Assembly (NCBI GenBank): GCA_035772405.1 | Contig: JAYKKM010000148.1 | Location: forward strand, 718,501 to 782,500 | Source: Chrysogorgia sp. JL179-B06 | Lineage: Eukaryota > Cnidaria > Anthozoa > Scleralcyonacea > Chrysogorgiidae | DNA length: 64,000 nt | Direction: 5' to 3' | In this document: positions 45,770 through 57,640 of the stretch, in pieces | Numbering within the stretch: position 1 is the first letter of the stretch | How the letters are laid out: every line of letters starts with the position of its first letter | Program-made: the position numbers and the translations under genes | Notes under the pieces: generated by a model | What the model saw: the letters and a program-made list of their open reading frames with translations, nothing else | What the model was told of the DNA's origin: nothing | Databases searched by the model: none

Positions 45770-46195
45770 TTCTACTTCCGGTAACATACTGGCACGAATA
45801 CCTCGATTTGATCTTCTTTTTCAAAACTGTGAATGGCCTGGCTAAAATCAACTCTGAAATCGTACCTACTCCATACATACCAAAGAGGACAACTAGAACC
45901 TGCTCGACCCCTGATCTTCTACAATTTCGTCCACGAAAATGTAGAACACTGACTTTCCAGCGATCATTCTTCACACGAACATGCAGGACGTGGAATGTCC
46001 TCCCGAACGAAATTCGGTTGAAGGAACTTACGTTATCAAACTTTAAATGCAACCTCCTGCAATATTACATCAGGGCATTGGAGTATTATGACCCAGAAAA
46101 TCCGCGAACATGGAAAACGATTTGCCCAAAATGCAATTCTGTTCGCAGTCTAATTGGTAGCAACTCTTGAACAGGAACATTCTTAAAACTATTTA
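45770..46195 (+). pseudogene. LINE reverse transcriptase 3' fragment
   Basis: FFKTVNGLAKINSEIVPTPY then RTCRTWNVLPNEIRLKELTL and TICPKCNSVRSL: the C-terminal region of a CR1/L2-type LINE protein, ending with the C-x-x-C piece seen in many invertebrate LINEs. Open for 120 codons, no palm motifs. Confidence 0.75.
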
Positions 46196-46199
46196 ATTT

Positions 46200-46720
46200 T
46201 TACTTTAATTTAATTAATTCTGGGACCGCAATAATTGGCGTATGCTGTTGCGGCCACCCTGCCACTTTCATTATGTAACTATAGTTGGCGAAGCATAATA
46301 AATAAATAAATATTTCCGATTTTCCCTCATACGCCAATAATATATATCCTGTAATATATCCTAATTCATGTAACTTGACCGCTGTAATTTTTAGCACCTT
46401 TGTGAGTGAAACCTTGTCTTTAATTGAGACAAAGTTTTCCTCGAAGTTTTCTAATTGTCAGAAAATAAATATCTCTTCATTGGAAGATTTTTCAGCTCGC
46501 TCTTCACCAGTTTAACTACGGTATCACTAGCTATTCATTCGCTTCTCTGATTTTTTGTTTTCATTCCCTCTCTTCCTGCACTTATAAAACAGAAGATAGA
46601 CTAGAATCTCACAAATATGGCTGGCTAGTAGACTACTCCCCGAAACGCCTGCTTTGCAGGCTAGTAGACTACCTATATGGTATGAATGACAATTTTAAAT
46701 TGTCGACACCATCTCTCTCG
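46200..46720. other. Intron 1 of gene B, no gene
   Basis: Contains gctagtagactac repeated at 46622 and 46660. Otherwise nothing recognised. Confidence 0.4.
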
Positions 46721-46721
46721 C

Positions 46722-46880
46722 CAAATTTCCCCGTAAAACTACTGGTTCCCGTTGCTCGGCAACAGAGTTTTTGTTCACGTGCCCCTGCCTTGGTTATTCA
46801 CACTTTTGCCAGTCATTAAAAAAATCTAATTATATCATTATGTGAACCGATTGCGACATACCGTAACTCCAATACACTTT
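46722..46880. repeat. Dispersed direct repeat, copy 1
   Basis: The block from cccgtaaaactactggttcc through gattgcgacatac recurs, with an extra 30 or so bases, at 49207-49400. Nature unknown. Confidence 0.65.
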
Positions 46881-46884
46881 TATC

Positions 46885-47956
46885 TGCAACCGAAATCGAC
46901 AACGCTGTTTCTTTGTCGTATTTGAATCTCTAATTTATTAGCCTGGGCTAGCTCTGGCTGCTGTTTTCCCAATATAAACCATGTGAAACCGGGCTAAAAG
47001 TTATCGCATAAATGTCAGTAATGTTGTGCTGGCGTAGGTCATGTTAAATATGAATAAAAGACTAACGTAAAGTGCCACTTACGCTCTCTCACAAGGGCCA
47101 AATAAGGGGGCAGAAACGATATAAACCATCATGCAAATCCTACACATAGAATGAAGCTTCTAGAGCATTTAGGAACCTTCCCTAGACTTCCTATTTAATA
47201 CTGTTTAGAAACGGAGTTATTTTTACTAAATATCCGCAGCTCAATTAACCCGACTCACTTCATGTATCCAAGACAACTATAATGAGTATAATCCTAACTA
47301 AAATTTTGTGTCGAGACACAAAAATTGGCATACATGAAGTAGTCTCCCATTCCGGTACGCGAATGAGAACCGGATCAACTGGTATGAGCTCATTCCAGAA
47401 TAAACTACTCATAATATCTCCTGTGTCATGTCATAAACACCTAAAATATTTTATGCGAACTGGTATGACATGCATGAGAACGAGGGATGTATGCTATATA
47501 CAACCCCGAGGACGCGCAGCGTCCGAGGTGTTTATCTGACTTATTACATGATTAAGGAGGTTTTCTAACGAAGTTTTGTCCATTTTTCCACCTTGGTCAA
47601 AGATTTTCCTATTTTTTTCTTCGTTTCTTATCTAATTAGTATTATGCTATATACATCCCGCGGTACATCAAAGAAAACCGACTCAATCATGTAATAAGTT
47701 ATGTAAACAACTGCCCAGTTGCTCTAGTTGCACAATCGTGATTTTAGTTGCACTACATGACTGACTACATGTTTCAGATTTGACCAAAATAGGGTTTTAG
47801 TTATATTTTAATAACTAAAACAACCCTAGATAAATAATCTTTCAGGCATAACCAGATTAGACTAGTTTATTTGCGGTAAACTGACGGATGCTGGTTTTGT
47901 AAAGCCAAGGGAAATCTCGTTATTAGCTAACATTAAATTTTCATTACAGGCTATTA
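46885..47956. other. Intron 1 of gene B, inverted words but no gene
   Basis: tgacttattacatgatt near 47537 and aatcatgtaataagtta near 47686, with tatgctatataca on both sides, suggest a decayed fold-back of about 230 bp. No coding region recognised. Confidence 0.4.
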
Positions 47957-48700
47957 GGGCATGTTCATATGAGCCGGGCTGGCCCGGCTAACCGGGATCC
48001 GCGCGTTCTTGTTATTTCATATTAAAAAAGACTTTGTGTTCATATGAGAAGCGAACCAGACGGCTAGGCGAGATCCCACCTTGAGCTAGGCGGGATTCCG
48101 GTGAAGTGGGATGAAAATTTTCTATATGAACACAAATTTGCCAACCGGGATGAATTAAGCATCGCGCGTTTGTGAGGAAAGTGAATTGAATTCGTTGGAG
48201 AATTGAAATGATTGGAAACTTGATCACTTGCTTGATGACTTCCAAAGCATGAATCTGAAAAGAGCTCGCTCGAAGATGTTTCCTTGTTCGGACCAGTGTC
48301 ATTAATTGAAGATATAATAGCGAGGAAGAAAAGATATTCATATTTTGCCACCACTGATCTGTTCGACCATTAAATCAACAACCTCGTTTCTTCAACCTCT
48401 CCAGAAAATAGCTACATTTTCGCAGATTTGTTTGATATACAGCATCATGCATTCGCTTTTCGTGGATTTTAACTAGCAAATTAAACCAAACCGTATAACT
48501 GAATAAAGATGGCTAATATAGATATTAATTGTAGACAAATTAAAGCAAGTAGCATGTTTTTATTCGTCCCAGTTTTCTACAAAGCGCACGGCCGAAGCTG
48601 GGATGAAATTCCCATATGAAATCGAGCTAAAATTCCTCCCGGCAAGCCGGGCTGCCGGGCCCGGTTTAGCCGGGCCAGCCCGGCTCATATGAACAGGCCC
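47957..48700. mobile_element. 744 bp MITE with gggcatgttcatatgagccg ends
   Basis: Inverted repeats of about 45 bp end in ctcatatgaacaggccc. Internal inverse words include ccgggctggcccggctaa / ttagccgggccagcccgg. Flanks TTA and TAA do not give an exact duplication. A possible partial relative starts at 50860 (gggcctgttttaccgggat). Confidence 0.8.
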
Positions 48701-49206
48701 TAAGTTAATGATATTCGGAGTTACCGTTGTTCTGTATTTTATCAAACTATATTCGGTGTTGGATTTATAAGTTACTACTGTTCGTCAATATTATACAAGG
48801 AATCAGTACCGTAAAGTGTAAAACAACCACTGGCGGCGCGCAGTTCGAGCGTGAGATGCAAAATTAATATCCTGCCCGCAATCTTTCTGAGTTTCAGTGC
48901 TACATATAATAGTTTATTAATCGGCTAATCATGCATGAATTAACAAGATAGATAAAATAAAGAGAACAGAATGTAACCCATAAAATCATATTAACATTTC
49001 AGTTATTATAAAAATAGATATAGACCCACTTAATTATACTGTGCATATCTCGATCAGACGCGAGGCATTCTTCACTGACATGCTGTTACAGTTACGAAAT
49101 TGTTTTTCGTCTCACGGTACCAATTACCCGACTAAACTTCAGATATTTTTTGGAAGAGGGCATGCAGTTCTGTACTTTTTTGTCTTTTAATCTTTTATAT
49201 AAATAT

Positions 49207-49400
49207 CTCGCAAAATTTTCCCGTAAAACTACTTGGTTTCCGTTGCACGGCAACTTAATTTTTGTCCACGTGCTCCTGGCCTTGATTCTTCACAGCACGT
49301 TTTCAGTTTGACTTCCGCCGGGCGTTTAATTGCCTTCCAGTCATCAAAAATTCTAATCATACGGGAAACCGATTGCGACATACACTTTTGTGCATATAAC
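49207..49400. repeat. Dispersed direct repeat, copy 2
   Basis: Longer copy of 46722-46880, including cacgtgctcctggccttgat. Confidence 0.65.
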
Positions 49401-49556
49401 TGAATCTCTTTTGATATTAAAGCTTACGTTTCAGAAATTTAGACCGTTCGTTTAACGTTTGATATTGTTTTAAAAGACATCGCGGTTTTCTTTTACGAAA
49501 ATTTAGTTCTGCACAAAAATCTTTTGCACAGAAGCACTAAAATGTCAAATTCAAAC

Positions 49557-49655
49557 GGCTGGTTCTCATATAACCGTCCGAGTCGTCTCAAAAAGTGCGC
49601 AATCCCGATCGTCTGCGCCCTTTTTGAAACGACTTGGACGATATATGAGAACGTA
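49557..49655. mobile_element. Small palindromic element beside the exon 1 donor of gene B
   Basis: ggttctcatataaccgtccg then gtcgtctcaaaaa is mirrored by tttttgaaacgac and gatatatgagaac. It lies about 40 bp inside intron 1. Confidence 0.7.
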
Positions 49656-49697
49656 AATGGGCACGAGTTGATTTGAGCGGCTGAAAATGCTACTTAC

Positions 49698-50356
49698 CCA
49701 TACACAGTTTCCACGAGATAACCAAGCCTATCTCCAAGTAACTTCAATTGATTTCGTTCTCTTGGAACATTTTTCAACTTCGCTATTCCAGTTCCCGTTG
49801 CTAATGTAACTAACCAGTCATAAAGTTCGCGGTCATCTTTCAGTAATTTTTCAAATTCAAACGTTGGTAGCTTTCCTTCTTCAGAAAATTCACTTCCCCA
49901 TAATTCTGTTCCCTTTCTCAACACTCCAGTAGCTTGTCCTTCGCCTGGTTTCTTGTACCTTAAATTTCTCAAGAATTCGGAGGAATAAACACTGGAATGT
50001 CCATCTTGCCATTTCACATTCAGTTGTTCGCCGTCATGATTTAAGTCCACCGTCTCCGTTGCCACGTTCAGGTTGATTAACTTGGGTACATTAACCATGC
50101 GCATCTTTTGAGAGCTTTGAAAACATTGATCACAACGACAGTTTTCCCGAAGGTATAAATAGGGAAATTTATCTTCAGTACCATCAAGCCACTTCACTGC
50201 CAAACATTGGTCGTTATTGTGTGATACACTCTGCGCAGTTTGTTGCGAAATTACAGTCTGCCTTTGAGCAGTTTGCTGCTGCGAGAGACATCGATAAGCT
50301 ACATTACAAAATCGTTTCGCTTGGTTTTGATAGTTTAGAGACATGAATCGTAACAT
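49698..50356 (-). CDS. Gamma-butyrobetaine dioxygenase-like B, exon 1 of 4
   Basis: Same enzyme family as copy A; encodes residues 1-219 of 434. It begins MLRFMSLNYQNQAKRF, a basic leader without acidic residues followed by a Gln-rich insert (SQQQTAQRQTVISQQTAQ) that copy A lacks. This insert accounts for the 12 extra residues. The zinc ligands are Cys73, Cys75 and Cys78 in ENCRCDQCF and His120 in WQDGHSS. The donor TATGG|gtaagt has the same phase 2 as in A. An in-frame upstream ATG at 50410 would add 18 residues, but I prefer 50356 by alignment with A. The frame is intact. Confidence 0.9.
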
Positions 50357-50447
50357 ATTTAGTGTAATGTGTGAAAGAAATTCTGTCTCATCGACTTGAG
50401 TCGACAACAAACACTAACAGACGACGTGGAGATTGCGGTGCGGTATA

Positions 50448-50473
50448 TTATATATATATATATATATATATAT
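50448..50473. repeat. (TA)n microsatellite, proximal unit
   Basis: About 26 bp in the promoter duplication, much shorter than its partner. Confidence 0.9.
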
Positions 50474-50658
50474 GCATAATGTTACGTCACATGCGTGTTC
50501 ACGTGAACAGAATTATTTGGTCCTTTAAACGTCATAACGAGTATTTTTACTTAGGGTAAAAATGTGAAAGAATTAATTCTGTCTCATTGACTTGACTTAC
50601 CTGTCGGCTGTCGGCTGTCGACAACAAACACTAACAGACGACGTGGAGATTGCGGTGC

Positions 50659-50780
<122 letters not shown>

Positions 50781-50862
50781 GCATAATGTTACGTCACATG
50801 CGTGTTCACGTGAACAGAATTCTTTGGTCCTTTAAACGTCATAACCAGTACTTTTACTTAGG

Positions 50863-51600
50863 GCCTGTTTTACCGGGATCTCGGCTTGTATATAATTTAC
50901 TGTTATTTTCCCAGTTGTGTTTATATGGAGACGACCGGGACATCCCGGTACACCGGGACAGATTTTTTCCATATAAACGCAACATCCCGGTGATGAAGTG
51001 AATTGAAATTCAAAACGTCGTCCAACCAGGTAAAATATCCAAAAAGTGGCAAAATGAAAAGAACATTCGTTGGGATGCTTTTTATACGAATAAAATTAGT
51101 TTTTGTTTCATTGAAAAATTATTATCAACATTTTCACGCATCCCGGTCCAAGGGTGCATTCCATGTGCCAAGATTACGCAATATATAAAATGGGGGTCTG
51201 GGGAGAGTCATAGTCACGCCGAGATTTTAGGCATTTGAAAACTGAGGAAATAACATGCCTTCTTGCGACAAGGTTGAAAGCAACATTGATATGCCTAAAT
51301 AAGTAACATAAAGCAGAAATCACTTTTCGTCGCACGCGACGATGCTACGCTATAGTTTGACGATCTTACGCCGGCCAACCATTTTCGCAATTAAGTCCAC
51401 GCGGACATCCCGGTAGTACCTACTACCTTAGACACAGTTCAAAACCGAAATCATATACTCATTGTTTTATAAAATGACTGGCAAGTCTAGCAGCGACTCA
51501 TTACAAATTCTATAAGCTTGTAGCGGACCGAGTTTCGCAAACACGACACGGAGTAGAGAACGATTACATACGAATTTCAACCATAATTTAAAAAATTCTA
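50863..51600. other. Upstream of gene B, no gene; possible partial MITE
   Basis: Begins with tagggcctgttttaccggga, similar to the 47957 element end, and has repeated cccggt words to about 51415, but no matching right end. Confidence 0.4.
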
Positions 51601-51915
<315 letters not shown>

Positions 51916-52091
51916 GTTGCGAAAAAAGCCTTCCGGCCAGAATTGAACCCGCGACGCCGCAATTTTCCGTTTCGTAAACGGTCGTTGCCACCAGTTACGG
52001 TCGATGCCACCATTTCACTGTGCACGTCACACACGCGTTTCACTGATTTTCATACACCAATAATGGCGGTTTGATACACAGAAAATTAATC

Positions 52092-52600
52092 ACACGGAAA
52101 CCTATCGATTGTATTTAATAAATAAAGAAAGAATGGTTATGTCTTGAACAGTTGGACTCATGTTATAAATATTTTCGCACGATTTATAGTTACCAAGAGA
52201 TTGAATACGTGCGAATTCAACACACGATCGAGAATCAGAAATATATTTTAATGCTACAAACAACAAGAATGTATGCTTAAAGCCATTCCGTTCTAAAGAA
52301 GGGTTAGTTTTAAAGTTAGTGTTTAGTGTTTTAAGGTTAGTGTTTAGTGTTCTTCGAACCTTTTTGAAAGTAAAAGTTTATTCAGCACTCATGTACAGTA
52401 AGCACGGAATAGCTTTAATGTTAGCTTTGTTGTTTGTGGCATTAAAATATATTTCTGATTCTCGATCGTATGTTGAATTCATACGTCTTCAATCTCCCGG
52501 TAATATAAATCGTGCGAAAATATTTATAACATATGAGTTTAAGACATAACCATTCTTTTTTTATTTATTAAATACAAGCGATAGGTTTCCGTGTATTCGT
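52092..52600. mobile_element. Fold-back element with about 200-bp arms
   Basis: Left arm 52092-52300 and right arm 52390-52600 are inverse: cacggaaacctatcga at one end against gataggtttccgtg at the other, and cgatcgagaatcagaaatat against atatttctgattctcgatcg inside. The centre has gttagtgtttagtgtt repeats. Confidence 0.85.
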
Positions 52601-52604
52601 TTTT

Positions 52605-53220
52605 AGATATAGATAAATATGTAAACAGCGGTTGTCGTTTTGATAGAGTAATTAATTATTCACCATTGACACATGCAGTTGTTAATATTTTATCGTTCAA
52701 TGACAAGTACGAGCATTATTCCTGCATTTAGCCGCATGGCATGTCAACTCATTAGCTACACTAGTACTTGCGCAAGTCCCAGTTTTTGTTTGACGGCGTG
52801 GCGTTGCGTGAAATCAGTTCAAACGCATGGTGTGACGCGTTAACGCCAGACGCCAGTCAGCGCCCCGACAACGGAGGCCGCCGGATAAAGACAAAAGGAT
52901 TAGCAAATGGCCTCCTAGTAAGTATACCACAGTAATAATTTTAATTCATTACAATTAATTTTTACAGCAACAGTCAGCCTGCGAGAGAGTAATAAAGCGA
53001 GATATAGTTTTTTCTAAGGCAACTTGCAAATGATGAAAGAGCAATGCTAGAACTAACGAACAACAACCGTCTCGGGCGTCTATTTCTCGTGTTCTGTTGC
53101 GTTTCTCTGCAGAAAAGCCAGCATTTGTCACATTGAAAGATCACAAAGAGAACTTCTTGAACAACCCCTAGCTCCTGCAGATTGATCAACCCCGCCAAGA
53201 GCAATTTAGGCAAATTGTTA
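52605..53220. other. Intergenic, no gene recognised
   Basis: No supported gene. The start of the adjacent retroelement remnant is uncertain and may extend into this stretch. Confidence 0.4.
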
Positions 53221-53830
53221 TGAGCAAATTAATTTTGGAGAGCATGACACATTTCGATCTCACACCGAAGCAAACCTTCGAGCAAACCAATGGAGAAACT
53301 CACAATCCGTCATCGCATGGTTCAAAGCTCTGAAAGATAAGCAAAACCTCTCCTTCCTTATATTCGATGTTGTTGATTTTTACCCTTCCATCAGTGAAAA
53401 TCTACTCAGCCCAATCACTTGAATTTGGCAGCCAATTATCAACATATCAAAGCAAGACAAAGAAATTAGCATGCATGCCAGAAATACTGTTTCATGGCAA
53501 CAACCCCTGCAGTGCAAGAAAGACAATCCTAACTTGTTCGATGTGACAAGCTTGGACGGCACACGAGTCTGTGAACTTGTCGGATTGTTCATTCTATACA
53601 AGCTAAAATTGAAGCAAAACAACAAAAACATCGGATTATACATGTATAGAGACGACGGGCTAGCAGCATTTAGAAACATGGGCCAAGGACCGCGGACAGA
53701 GTCAGGAAACAATTTAATTAGTCATATACTTTAAAAGAACTCGGACTAAAGATCATTATATAATCAAACCAAACAATTGTCAACTAACTTGATGCATGTC
53801 ATATTCGACCTACAGTAAATTTAGTAAAAT
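53221..53830 (+). pseudogene. Unusual YRDD reverse transcriptase fragment
   Basis: In shifting frames: LSFLIFDVVDFYPSISENLL (motif A, FDVVDFYPSI), then an open piece 53471-53734 with DGTRVCELVGLFILYKLKLK and NIGLYMYRDDGLAAF, in which Y-R-D-D is the catalytic box, then text like LGLKIII. The motif order is that of a polymerase palm, but the sequence differs from the LINE, gypsy and Penelope polymerases elsewhere in the window. I do not know its family with certainty. It has several frameshifts and abuts the 3' end of the gypsy element. Confidence 0.65.
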
Positions 53831-53859
53831 ACACAAAAAAATGTAGGAAAAACCTTCCT

Positions 53860-54810
53860 TTAGTTGATATTCATTCTTCCTTCATTTTCCAAAGGAACAT
53901 AAACTTCACCACTGAGACCTTCAACCGCAGCAACACGAAAGTTAGCTACAGTGCATGGGGAATAAGACGAACGACACGTAGGCGACATAACAGTAAAATC
54001 GACCCGAAAATAAATGGAAGATAACTTGTGCTTATTCCACGTACAGTGAGATTCCGAACAAGGAACTAAGGAAGCGATCACCAGGTAGGGACCGCAGGTC
54101 TTTCACCATCAGATCGTAATGCTTCTTGTTCCTTGACCATTTCCTTGTGGATGATATGGCGTCGTACGGGATTTCATGCGGTGTGAGAAACCATAGTTCA
54201 TGAAGACCTTTTCCCACAAGATCTTTGCCACTACTGTTTCCATAGTGTTTTCGACAAGTTTATGCGTGGGCATATTATACATGTACAACCCGAAACCAGA
54301 AGGCTTCCACCTTCTGGTTTCGGCCGGGTTGGATATGCCCACGCAAACTTGGTAAAACTATCAGTGATGACTAGAATGTTACTCTAGAATGTTACTAAAG
54401 CCCCTTTACCTTCTTCCAATGATAGAAAATCAATTGCCAACACTTCAAAAGGTTCCGTTGTTTCCAAGGAGAGCATTGGGGCCGCACTCCGCAGCCGGGG
54501 AAGACGTCTTGCGCTTTATACACCTGTCGCAACTTGCAATGTAGTGCTCTACATTACGTGTCATATAAGGCTAAAAGAAACGTGCCCGCGAGCAAGTTCC
54601 GTGGTACGGTCTCGACCTGGATGACCAAGTTCATTGTGTATTCTCTGCAGTGCGGACTCCCGAGCTAGTCGCCGAGCCTCTGGACACATACGCGAAAGTT
54701 CTTCTGACTTAGGCGGGGTTGCACTCTGGACAAACGGTAAGACCTCAGCAATGGCGGGGTCCTGGCGTTGTAGTTCTGGCCAATTGATAGTCACTTTGGT
54801 CACTCACGAG
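53860..54810 (-). pseudogene. Ty3/gypsy integrase remnant
   Basis: The zinc-binding part IHNELGHPGRDRTTELA (His-His of HHCC) is at 54600-54700. Downstream come core-domain pieces VITDSFTKFAWAYPTR, AKILWEKVFMNYGF and TTPYHPQGNGQ, then RNKKHYDLMVKDLRSL. Stops and frameshifts are frequent. A palindromic duplication at 54257-54348 interrupts the core. No 3' LTR was found beyond it. Confidence 0.8.
54257..54348. repeat. Palindrome inside the integrase
   Basis: gcgtgggcata ... cccgaaaccagaagg is mirrored by ccttctggtttcggccgggt and tatgcccacgc. It looks like an inverted duplication of local integrase sequence rather than a foreign insert. Confidence 0.75.
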
Positions 54811-54994
54811 GTTCCTTGGAGAACAGGACCTCCATTAAGATCGGCTGCTTCTGGTCTTGCACCAAGAACTTCAACTGCTGGTGACCAAATATCATCGTCC
54901 GATTCAGGATCATGAACTTTGCAGGATTAACATAGGGCTTGAAATGCTCGCTCTGAGAGATCAGCAGTAGGTGATTCCAAAGGCTGGAGTCGGT

Positions 54995-55281
54995 TCAAAA
55001 ATTGGGTGAGGTTATCCGGTTTGCCATCACTCCTCTCGATTCTCGGATTCTAGAAAGGCCATCTGTATCACCATTTTCCTTGCCTCTGCGATACGTGATG
55101 GTAAAATCGAATGGTTCCAACGATGTTAACCATCGTTGATCTATCGGGCTGAGTTTTGCTGACGTAATGAGGTAAGTTAATGGATTACTATCCTTCACAA
55201 CGTGGCACTTCATCCCGTAGAGGTACTCTCGAAATTTCTCAGTGATGGGCCACTTCAGAGCTATGAATTATCTCCGATATG
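54995..55281 (-). pseudogene. Ty3/gypsy RNase H, C-terminal part
   Basis: Contains EKFREYLYGMKCHVVKDSNP then LTYLITSAKL, RWLTSLEPFDFTITYRRGKE and DGLSRI, the RNase H end and tether typical of gypsy polyproteins. The N-terminal half lies 1.6 kb away at 56887-57070, separated by the LTR-gag block. Confidence 0.85.
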
Positions 55282-55283
55282 AA

Positions 55284-56704
55284 ACCCCACAATTTTGTTA
55301 TTCGCTTCGCCTTGAAGTGAATTTCGAATATGCTCGCTGATAATATCATTTGCATACAACCCTTCGCTCGGCAGGAAACTCCCTTTACACTCTTCTCTCC
55401 TTCAGTAAACCCATAAAATTGCGAAAATTGGGGACGGGAAAGGTATTGAAACGTGGATGAACTCTTCTGTGCTTCACGCAACACAATTTTTTTCATTATT
55501 AATATCAGCAGAACAACTAAACTCTTCCTGATACGCTTCATTGAGTTGTTCCACAGTTATTTCGCCTCTTTTCGTTAAGATTCTTATCACACGATCTCTT
55601 CAATTTGCACCTTCTCTGTGTCACTGAGCTCCATTTTCTTCGCCGAAATATTGTGATTATATCAAGGACCACAAACGCGTACAAATACTCGTGAAGACGG
55701 ATAATATCTTTAGTAAAGTTCCCCTATATTGCTCCAATGTAATAGGGGTTCAGGTAGACACCGTACTTCTCTTATTTACATACACGTGAGACGAGAACCC
55801 TATAGGGGATACTCATTACCAACTGAGATCGCTATAGGGGGTACACAAATGAGGTTCCTATATAGAGGGGCTACTTTGCTACACATGCAGGCTACCGCAG
55901 ATCACGAAGACAAAGAATATATCGAAATGACGTAGCACGAATTTAAAATCAGATTCAACAACCATCGAAAACCGCTCTGTCGAAATACATTTGGGGATTG
56001 AAAGAGTCGAACACCAGTTACACCAAAAGAGTCACCATAAAGTGGTCTATTATAAAGTTCATACAACTTCGTTAACCAAAAAAACCGAACTTATCTCGAA
56101 ATGCCGGCACCAAAACAAATTTTAGGTAAATAATATAAGAATTTTATCATTTTTATGTTAATAATTCTCCTTCTTAAGCGCTACATCTCTCTTATAAACT
56201 TAGTCTAAAGATCGTCTCTGAGCGTGAAACTTGAGTTACAGTTTTTTAATATTTTATCCTTTTTGTTCTGTATATAGTATGTTTTGCTCTGCATTCGTGT
56301 ATAGAGCTCTCTTATATTTCATTATAGGTGAAGTTTCATTTAAATTGATCAAGATAACTTCTTAAAATACTTTAACGTGTATATGAAATCAACATTAAAA
56401 GAACTTTGAAATGATAAAGGAACTCCATCTATCGTTTTTTCATATCGCATTTCGTTCTTGAGATATTGCGATTTGTTTGAAATGTAAATAACACACTACA
56501 TGTAAGTCACATTGAATAATGAGTTGTTGTAAAAGTAGAAATATCGTTGAAGTTATCAAACAAAGTCACACTAAACTGCGCATGTAAGGGGTATTTGTCT
56601 TATGACACCTAATAATGAAAGTTTCGATTGATTTAACAGAATAATTTCAATAATATATACATGGTTTCTCAACAACTCATACAATGTGACGTATGCTTGG
56701 TTGG
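55284..56704 (-). mobile_element. Gypsy LTR-leader-gag block, copy 1, inserted in RNase H
   Basis: Matches 61452-62938 over its full length. On the - strand it holds an LTR of about 1 kb (3' end tattaca at 55738), a leader, a short ORF start MELSDTEKVQIEEIV, and broken gag text. Both flanks carry the same 46 bp of RNase H (55236-55281 and 56887-56932). Confidence 0.75.
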
Positions 56705-56886
56705 TTGGTTGGGTAGCAGGTGTGGTTAGGTTATCAGGTTTCGGTTTAGCCTTTCGTGATTGGTGCTTGGAGTTGGATCAGGGGAGTGGCTAGCGTTGTT
56801 CCTGATCCGACCACCATCAACCACACACCTGCACCCTTCACATCAGTTGGGACACTGATGGAGTATAATATATCGAAGCATATATA
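56705..56886. other. Unassigned 180-bp segment next to LTR copy 1
   Basis: Starts with ttggttggttggttggg and contains ggatcaggggagtggc and tcctgatccgaccacc, an inverse pair. It is not part of LTR copy 2. Origin unknown. Confidence 0.4.
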
Positions 56887-57640
56887 TTCTCAGTGATGGG
56901 CCACTTGAGAGCTATGAATTATCTCCGATATGCTGAGTAGTTCCGTTCTGCCGAGTTCAAAGCTCGACTCACGTAAGCGATGACTCGAGCTTTGTTATCT
57001 TGCATCTGGTACAAGGCAGCGCCTAGGCCATCCCCGCTTGCATCGGTATGAAGGATCAAAGGAAGCTTAAAATCAGGAAACCCAAGAATTGGAGGAGAGG
57101 TCGTTTGGCAATAAGTTTCTTAAAAGAGTCTTAGCATTCCCTCGTCCAAACAAATGGTGGATTCTTCTGGGCTTTTTCTTTCCTTTCCCATGCCCTCCAG
57201 TCAGCAACCGTCGAAGAGGTTCAGCTATATTGGAAAATTGGTAGACAAATGAGCGGTAATAACTGACGAATCCTAAGGTCTGCAACTTTGCCATTCTTTG
57301 GTGGGTTTAACAACCACCCCTGTAATGATGCAAACTTCTCTGGGTCTGGCTCGATTCCCTTAGCAGAAACAATGTGTCCAAGATATTTAACTTTGCTCTG
57401 GAAAAGTTTGCATTTGGAAGGTTTTAGCTTGAGGCCAAACTGACTAAGGCGCTTCAGAACTTCCTCCAACCTTTCAAGCATTTCGTCGAAACTGTTTGCA
57501 AATACAATGAAATCGTCGATGTACACCACACACTTCTTGAAATTCAAATCCTTTAGGTAATGCTCCATTAATCTTTGCAACGTGGCAGGGGCGTTCGTAA
57601 GTCCAAACGGCATCCTGTTGAATCCAATGGCGTTGTCATA
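56887..57640 (-). pseudogene. Ty3/gypsy reverse transcriptase C-terminal half and RNase H start
   Basis: FNRMPFGLTNAPATLQRLME, CVVYIDDFIVFA (catalytic YIDD intact), KLKPSKCKLFQSKVKYLGHI, then a frameshift to GFVSYYRSF and the RNase H start [20 protein letters not shown]. These are standard gypsy motifs. The N-terminal half continues at 59605 beyond a LINE insertion. Confidence 0.9.

Noticed and set aside
53471..53734. Assigning the YRDD polymerase to Penelope or LINE
   Set aside because: The motifs differ from both types in this window; left unclassified rather than guessed.
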